Translations under genes and position numbers: made by a program
The notes under the pieces: model-generated
The model's input: only the letters and a program-made list of their open reading frames with translations
What the model was told of the DNA's origin: nothing
The model's database searches: none
Assembly: GCA_029261955.1 (NCBI GenBank)
Contig: JAJDAI010001074.1
Coordinates: 1-8,603 of the forward strand
Origin: Deltaproteobacteria bacterium
GTDB taxonomy: Bacteria > Myxococcota_A > UBA796 > UBA9615
Length of the DNA stretch: 8,603 bases
Direction of reading: 5' to 3'
Shown here: piece by piece, positions 5,186 through 8,603 of the stretch
Numbering within the stretch: position 1 is the first letter of the stretch
Layout: the number at the start of each line of letters is the position of its first letter

Positions 5186-5695
5186 CTACCAGGCGAAGGC
5201 CACACCCAGCTGGGCCCCGCCGTCCGCGACGGCCAACCAGGGCGTCGGCACGATCGCGCTGGCTCGCCCGCGGACCCGCTTCAGGTCCTTGCGGGCCTCC
5301 TTCGCCGAGCCGGCGAGCAGCAGGTTCCCGGTGATCGCAGCGGCGACGCCCATGCCCGCGAAGACCGGCCCGCCGCTCTCGAAGAAGACCTGGCTGCCCT
5401 CCGCTTGGGCGACCACCACCGCGATGTCGAAGACGACCAGCCCGGGCAGCGCAGCCGCGACCCCCGCGGTGAAGAGGTCGCGGGTCTCCTGGCTCGTGGC
5501 GTCCGCGACGGTGTCCAGGGCGAGGCGAGCCCCTCCCACCGCGAAGCCGAGGGACGCGGCGGACAGGCTCATGCCCAGGGCCGTGAAGCCCGGCTGCGAG
5601 AGCGCGCCGGTGTCCAGCGTGATCGCCCGCTTGAACTCGCCGGCCAGAGCGGACGAACAGAGCAGGACCGACAGCAGACCGAGGCTCACGAACAA
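5186..5695 (-). CDS. Small exported or membrane protein, unknown function
   Basis: A 169-residue protein read from TTG at 5695-5693. A GTG two codons in (5689-5687) is an alternative, and the G-run at about 5708-5713 is the only purine stretch upstream. The N-terminus (FVSLGLLSVLLCSSALAGE) is a clear signal peptide, probably cut after Ala18. Cys13 does not fit a lipobox because Leu precedes it. Three Gly/Ala-rich hydrophobic stretches follow, at about 36-60, 74-97 and 110-129, which may be membrane helices. A basic patch (KEARKDLKRVRGR, 132-144) is next. The end, PTPWLAVADGGAQLGVAFAW, has an aromatic last residue and a short 'gGaxLgvaf' strand, as do many short myxobacterial envelope proteins. 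Third positions are strongly G/C. I do not recognise a named family. It lies 103 bp downstream of the tRNA deacylase gene on the same strand and may be cotranscribed. Confidence 0.75.
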   Translation of the reverse strand: MFVSLGLLSVLLCSSALAGEFKRAITLDTGALSQPGFTALGMSLSAASLGFAVGGARLALDTVADATSQETRDLFTAGVAAALPGLVVFDIAVVVAQAEGSQVFFESGGPVFAGMGVAAAITGNLLLAGSAKEARKDLKRVRGRASAIVPTPWLAVADGGAQLGVAFAW

Positions 5696-5798
5696 GCGAC
5701 GCGTGGCCCCCCCAAGGGCGTCGGGGTGCGGCCCCGAGCGCAGCCAGTCTAGCCAGCGGAGAACCGCGGATTCGCGCCCGACGAACGGTCCGCCATCC

Positions 5799-6314
5799 TC
5801 AATCCAGCTCCAACACCACCGCCTCGTGCCCGAGCTCCGCGCAGAAGCGCATCAGCTCCCGCGGCTCCAGGGCCGTCGTCCGCGTGTTGATGAGCGGGTG
5901 GATGTTGATGAGCTCCGCCTCGAGCAGCGCCCCTTCGAGCGCGAAGGTCACCTGCCCCTCGCGGTCGTTGACGAGCCCGAAGGGCGTCACCGAGCCCTTC
6001 CTCAGGCCCAGCCAGAGCATCAGCCGCTCCTCGCTGGCGAAGGAGAAGCGGCCCGCGCCGAGCGCCTCGCCCAGGGCCCACAGATCCACGACGCGATCCG
6101 CCTGCACCGTCACGAGCCACATCCGCCCCTTCCGGTTCCGCAGAAACAGGTTCTTCGTGTGCGCGCCGGGCAGCTGATCGCGCACGGCCCGGGCCTCCTC
6201 CACCGTGAAGACCGCGGCGTGCTCCAGCGTTCGCGACGGGATGCCCGCCGCCTCCAGCCGGGTCAGCAGCTCGTCGGGGGTGCAGGGGGCGGAGCCGTCG
6301 TTGAGGGTGCTCAT
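5799..6314 (-). CDS. Free-standing Ala-tRNA(Pro) deacylase, YbaK/ProX family
   Basis: A 171-residue cytoplasmic editing enzyme of the ProXp-ala/PrdX type. It hydrolyses alanine wrongly attached to tRNA(Pro) by prolyl-tRNA synthetase. The ATG at 6314-6312 is preferred over longer starts because family similarity begins just after it; the longer in-frame peptide is Arg/Pro-rich and unlike the family. Seen in order: CTPDELLTRLEAAGI and HAAVFTVEEA (32-41), the hallmark HTKNLFLRNRKG with Lys54-Asn55, WLVTVQADRVVDL, FSFASEERLMLWLGLRKGSVTPFGLVND (90-117 region), and NIHPLINTRTT with His139. The K-N and H residues match the catalytic-pocket positions I recall for bacterial ProXp-ala. Length is typical (about 160-175), so it looks complete and functional. 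No good Shine-Dalgarno is seen. Its upstream region is shared with the divergent lipoprotein operon. Confidence 0.93.
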   Translation of the reverse strand: MSTLNDGSAPCTPDELLTRLEAAGIPSRTLEHAAVFTVEEARAVRDQLPGAHTKNLFLRNRKGRMWLVTVQADRVVDLWALGEALGAGRFSFASEERLMLWLGLRKGSVTPFGLVNDREGQVTFALEGALLEAELINIHPLINTRTTALEPRELMRFCAELGHEAVVLELD

Positions 6315-6434
6315 GGGCGCAGGGTCGACCGCATCGCGGGCGAGGGCAAGGACGGGAGGTCGCCGAGCCAGAGGATCGCGGCGGTGGATCGGGCAGCGGC
6401 TGGAGCATGCGAATCGGCGGAGTCGGGGGCCAGC

Positions 6435-6464
6435 TTGGATCGTCAAGGGGGCGGCCGGTACAGT
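6435..6464 (+). promoter_or_regulatory. Candidate sigma70-type promoter for the lipoprotein pair
   Basis: TTGGAT (6435-6440) and TACAGT (6459-6464) are spaced by 18 bases, near the sigma70 consensus TTGACA-17-TATAAT. Transcription would start at about 6471, right at the ribosome binding site, giving a very short leader before GTG 6486. The region is the 171-bp divergent gap (6315-6485) between the deacylase and the lipoprotein genes; I see no other strong element there. Confidence 0.35.
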
Positions 6465-6485
6465 GCGGATGGGGAGGAGATCCAA

Positions 6486-7385
6486 GTGCATCACAAGATC
6501 GCTCGGACGCTAGGGAGCGGTGCGCAATGCGCACTTGCCTGCGTCTTGATTTCGGCTTGCGCGGACCTGCATGTCGGGCCGGACTTCGCGACGTTGAACG
6601 CGGTGCTCCGACAACTTCTCGTGGAACCCCTGCCTTCAGAAACCTGCGAGATCGGCAACGAGGAGAACGACGCGAATCTGGTCTGGGAGGTCGAGGTCGA
6701 AGTTGACGATCGCGATGTTCTGGATGACGACGACGAATACGACGTCGATCGGGTTTGGGTGGAGTTCTGGAACCTCGACTGTGATGACATCGGAGCAAGC
6801 ACCCTGTTCACGCCAGACCGCCGCTCCTTCAGCCTTGACCTCAGTCAGGTAGACGGCGGAAACCGCTGGCAGACAAGCCGCCCGCACCTCGAGCGGCACC
6901 GACCCGTGCCGACCAGTTGCTACGGCGTCCGCGTCTGCGCCACTGAGGCCGAGTACCCCGGCGATGAGCACTGCGGCGAGGTCGACAGCAGCGTGTGGCC
7001 GAGGCTCGGCGGTCACGACCCCCCAGCCGTGCAGCCCCCCCTGCTGACGTGGCGCCGAGCCGAGCTGGACACCTGGTGGGTCGACATCGAAGCCGACGTG
7101 CACCCTGGCGGCGGGAGCCCCGACCAGCGCGTCGCCTACGCCTACGCGGAGGCCCTCGACGCCCAGGGTGAGGTGCTCGCAGGGCGCATTTGCTTGCACG
7201 TCGCGACCGCGGAGGAGCCCTACCGGATGGTTCGCTCCTTCCGAGCGGGTGAGCCGGTGGGAGACACCGACGCCTTCCCAGCCCATCCCGATAGCGCGCC
7301 CTGGCTCCAGGTTCGCGTCGTAGCGGTCGACCAACTCCAACTCCACGCCATCTCGCAAGGCACCGTGGAGCGGGAATCGAACTGA
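6486..7385 (+). CDS. Acidic lipoprotein of unknown function, first gene of a pair
   Basis: A 299-residue lipoprotein. GTG 6486 is chosen because AGGAGA (6475-6480) lies 5 nt upstream and the signal peptide starts at once: HHKIARTLGSG, then ALACVLISAC with lipobox ISAC (Cys25). The frame is open far upstream, but that part overlaps the deacylase gene antisense and is not coding. Residues 60-100 are strikingly acidic (WEVEVEVDDRD, LDDDDEYDVDRVW). The middle has paired Cys (SCYGVRVCATEAEYPGDEHCGE). The last third (from about PLLTWRRAELDTWWVDIEADV) looks like a beta-sandwich. No named family is recognised. Codon use differs from its neighbours: the first 120 codons contain many A/T-ending codons (GAT, GTT, GAA, GCA, CTT, AGT), while the rest is closer to the local norm. 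This may reflect recent acquisition or fast evolution. Only 34 bp separate it from the next lipoprotein gene, so the two are probably one operon. Confidence 0.82.
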   Translation: MHHKIARTLGSGAQCALACVLISACADLHVGPDFATLNAVLRQLLVEPLPSETCEIGNEENDANLVWEVEVEVDDRDVLDDDDEYDVDRVWVEFWNLDCDDIGASTLFTPDRRSFSLDLSQVDGGNRWQTSRPHLERHRPVPTSCYGVRVCATEAEYPGDEHCGEVDSSVWPRLGGHDPPAVQPPLLTWRRAELDTWWVDIEADVHPGGGSPDQRVAYAYAEALDAQGEVLAGRICLHVATAEEPYRMVRSFRAGEPVGDTDAFPAHPDSAPWLQVRVVAVDQLQLHAISQGTVERESN

Positions 7386-7419
7386 AGCTCCAACATTCGC
7401 ACAAGACCCCGGGAGGGCC

Positions 7420-8603
7420 GTGCTTCGACCCATCGCCGCAATCGCTCTGGCCGCGTCCCTGCTGACCGCGTGTGCGTGCGAGTCGGACGAGCCGCCCCCG
7501 CAGGGCTCCTACTCGGTTGAGCTTGCAGATTCCGGGGACTGTTGTCTCCTGACCCCGGGCGCCCCGGCGACGCTGGTGGCCGTGATCGAGGGAGGCGGGC
7601 TCCCCAACCCCGATCTCACGCTCGAATGGGTGACCGTGGAGGAACCCGGAACCGACCTCGAACGCACCCTCGCCAGCCGCCTCGAAGCCGTATCCCCCGG
7701 TGACAGGCGGCCGATCACCCTGGGACCGAACGGGTCCTCCGGACAGCCGCTGACCCTGCTGGAGGTCGCAGCGGTCTTGCGCTTGGGCGATGAGGTTGTC
7801 TCCTCCGCCGAAGCGGATCTTCACTGGACGCAAGGCTTCCTACCCACCGTGCTCCTCGAGCTGCTCGGCCCCGCCGCGGTCACGACCCAGGACGACGTCG
7901 CCGTGGCTGCGTGCATCTCGGACGCAGACACATCCTCCCCCAGCCTCTTCGCGCTCCGATTCGACCTGGGCGAGGGCGTCGAGGAACCAGACGAGCTCCT
8001 GTTCCCGTGGCAACCCGCCGACTGCGAGGCCGGGCAAGTTGGGGCGCGGGCCCTCTTTGCCGCGGGGCGGCTTCCCGGGGATGAGTACGTGCAGATCACG
8101 GGCACAGTGGTCGATGTCCACGGTCTGTCTGCTGACGACGCGGTGACCCTCTGGGTCGGCAGCTGCGACCACGACGCGGACGGCGACGGCTACGAGGTCT
8201 GCGACGACTGCCCCGAAGTAGCAGGCGACTCTTCCGCGGACATCTACCCCGCCGATCTCGACGGAGACGGCGCCACGGCCTGCTCTGACTGCAACGACGA
8301 CCCCCTGAACGGGGGGGCGACCCTCAACCTGCGGGATGACGACGGCGACGGGTGGTCAAGCTGCGCGGGCGACTGCGATGACCGGGATCCCTTCGCTTTC
8401 CCAGAGAACACCGAGACCTGTGTCGACGGCATCGACAACGACTGCAACGGCGAGGTGGACGAGTCCTACGACCACGACGGCGATGGAGTCGATGGCTGCG
8501 CGGGGGACTGTGACGAGACCGAGCCCAGCGTGCACCCCGGCGCTGCCGAGGCCTGCGACGGACGAGACACCGACTGCGACGGCATCGTGCCGGACGATGA
8601 ACT
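7420..8603 (+). CDS. MopE-like Asp/Cys-repeat lipoprotein, 3' end outside window
   Basis: GTG 7420 with GGGAGG at 7411-7416 (3 nt spacing) opens a frame that stays open to the window end: 394 codons so far, no stop. The signal peptide ends in lipobox LTAC (Cys18). Residues 28-247 form an uncharacterised, beta-strand-rich part with few Cys. It ends VDVHGLSADDAVTLWVG, like the last strand of a PKD or Ig-like domain. From Cys249 the protein becomes Asp/Gly/Cys-rich. First comes a thrombospondin-3-like stretch (DHDADGDGYEVCDDCPE, ADLDGDGATACSDCNDD). Then come two 45-codon repeats beginning at residues 306 and 351, of the form D-D-GDG...CAGDCDD...P...E-C-DGxDxDCxG. This is the Cu-binding MopE/'putative metal-binding motif' repeat, widespread in Myxococcota surface proteins; Ca2+ or Cu binding is expected from family knowledge. 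More repeats probably follow downstream. It probably lies on the cell surface or outer membrane. Confidence 0.9.
   Translation, partial: MLRPIAAIALAASLLTACACESDEPPPQGSYSVELADSGDCCLLTPGAPATLVAVIEGGGLPNPDLTLEWVTVEEPGTDLERTLASRLEAVSPGDRRPITLGPNGSSGQPLTLLEVAAVLRLGDEVVSSAEADLHWTQGFLPTVLLELLGPAAVTTQDDVAVAACISDADTSSPSLFALRFDLGEGVEEPDELLFPWQPADCEAGQVGARALFAAGRLPGDEYVQITGTVVDVHGLSADDAVTLWVGSCDHDADGDGYEVCDDCPEVAGDSSADIYPADLDGDGATACSDCNDDPLNGGATLNLRDDDGDGWSSCAGDCDDRDPFAFPENTETCVDGIDNDCNGEVDESYDHDGDGVDGCAGDCDETEPSVHPGAAEACDGRDTDCDGIVPDDE
8335..8603 (+). repeat. Two 45-codon MopE-type Asp/Cys repeats
   Basis: Unit 1 (8335-8469) and unit 2 (8470 to the window end) align codon for codon: DDDGDGWSSCAGDCDD...CVDGIDNDCNGEVDE against DHDGDGVDGCAGDCDE...CDGRDTDCDGIVPDD. 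Each unit has a DxDGDG loop, a CAGDCD loop and a CxGxDxDCxG loop with four cysteines. A more diverged, thrombospondin-3-like lead-in covers 8167-8334. Confidence 0.85.

Noticed and set aside
5289..6485. The long upstream part of the open frame that ends at 7385.
   Set aside because: It lies antisense over the small exported protein and the deacylase genes and is low-complexity Arg/Pro/Ala. A strong ribosome binding site and signal peptide place the real start at GTG 6486.
6315..6494. An N-terminal extension of the tRNA deacylase up to base 6494.
   Set aside because: The added 60 residues are Arg/Pro-rich, unlike the family, and would cover the promoter and ribosome binding site of the divergent lipoprotein gene. 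The ATG at 6314 gives the usual family length.
6841..7833. A 330-codon minus-strand frame across the two lipoprotein genes.
   Set aside because: Both + strand genes here have ribosome binding sites, lipoboxes and, in the second, clear repeats. The minus peptide is Arg/Gly-rich noise.
1..8603. Defence system, prophage, transposon, CRISPR array, tRNA or rRNA.
   Set aside because: I found no spaced direct repeats, transposase or integrase motifs, terminal inverted repeats or cloverleaf-like segment. The gene set is ordinary envelope and housekeeping content.

Overview
The window is very GC-rich and its intact genes nearly always have G or C in the third codon position. Its gene content is an SLC4-type anion transporter, several lipoproteins with Ala/Thr/Ser-rich lipoboxes, a MopE-like Asp/Cys repeat protein, and the tail of a 'choice-of-anchor Q' surface protein. 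This mix fits a Gram-negative, predatory or environmental deltaproteobacterial lineage (Myxococcota or a relative). That placement is inference from style and content; no marker gene is present.

Layout. Bases 1-1571 (+) hold most of a bicarbonate/anion transporter of the SLC4 (band 3) family, entering from outside the window. Bases 1572-2123 contain no intact gene but two gene relics: about 43 codons of a nitronate monooxygenase (+), and a C-terminal piece of a secreted protein on the minus strand. Bases 2124-2780 (+) encode a signal-peptide-bearing, single-pass coiled-coil membrane protein of unknown function. Bases 2781-3053 carry a third relic, the C-terminal anchor motif of a parallel beta-helix surface protein, then a short tandem repeat and hairpins. 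Bases 3054-3830 (+) encode a lipoprotein with two YtkA/FixH-like modules rich in Met and His. A small soluble protein of unknown function (3850-4332, -) converges on it. That gene diverges from a Cys-rich lipoprotein (4376-5170, +) across a 43-bp gap. A small exported or membrane protein (5186-5695, -) and a free-standing Ala-tRNA(Pro) deacylase (5799-6314, -) follow. A second divergent region (6315-6485) leads to two consecutive + strand lipoprotein genes (6486-7385 and 7420 to the window end). The second of these ends in thrombospondin-3/MopE-like acidic Cys repeats and runs off the window.

How the genes relate. Most are single-gene units of alternating direction, not one pathway. The only convincing operon is the lipoprotein pair at 6486-8603, which also has visibly lower third-position GC in its first part. 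Five gene products carry export or lipidation signals, so the region is dominated by cell-envelope functions. I see no defence system, mobile element, CRISPR array, tRNA or rRNA. The most unusual signals are the cluster of three truncated gene ends between otherwise intact genes, the symmetric pair of TANNNT hexamers exactly 6 nt from both start codons at 4333-4375, and a hairpin that covers the ribosome binding site of the Met-rich lipoprotein.
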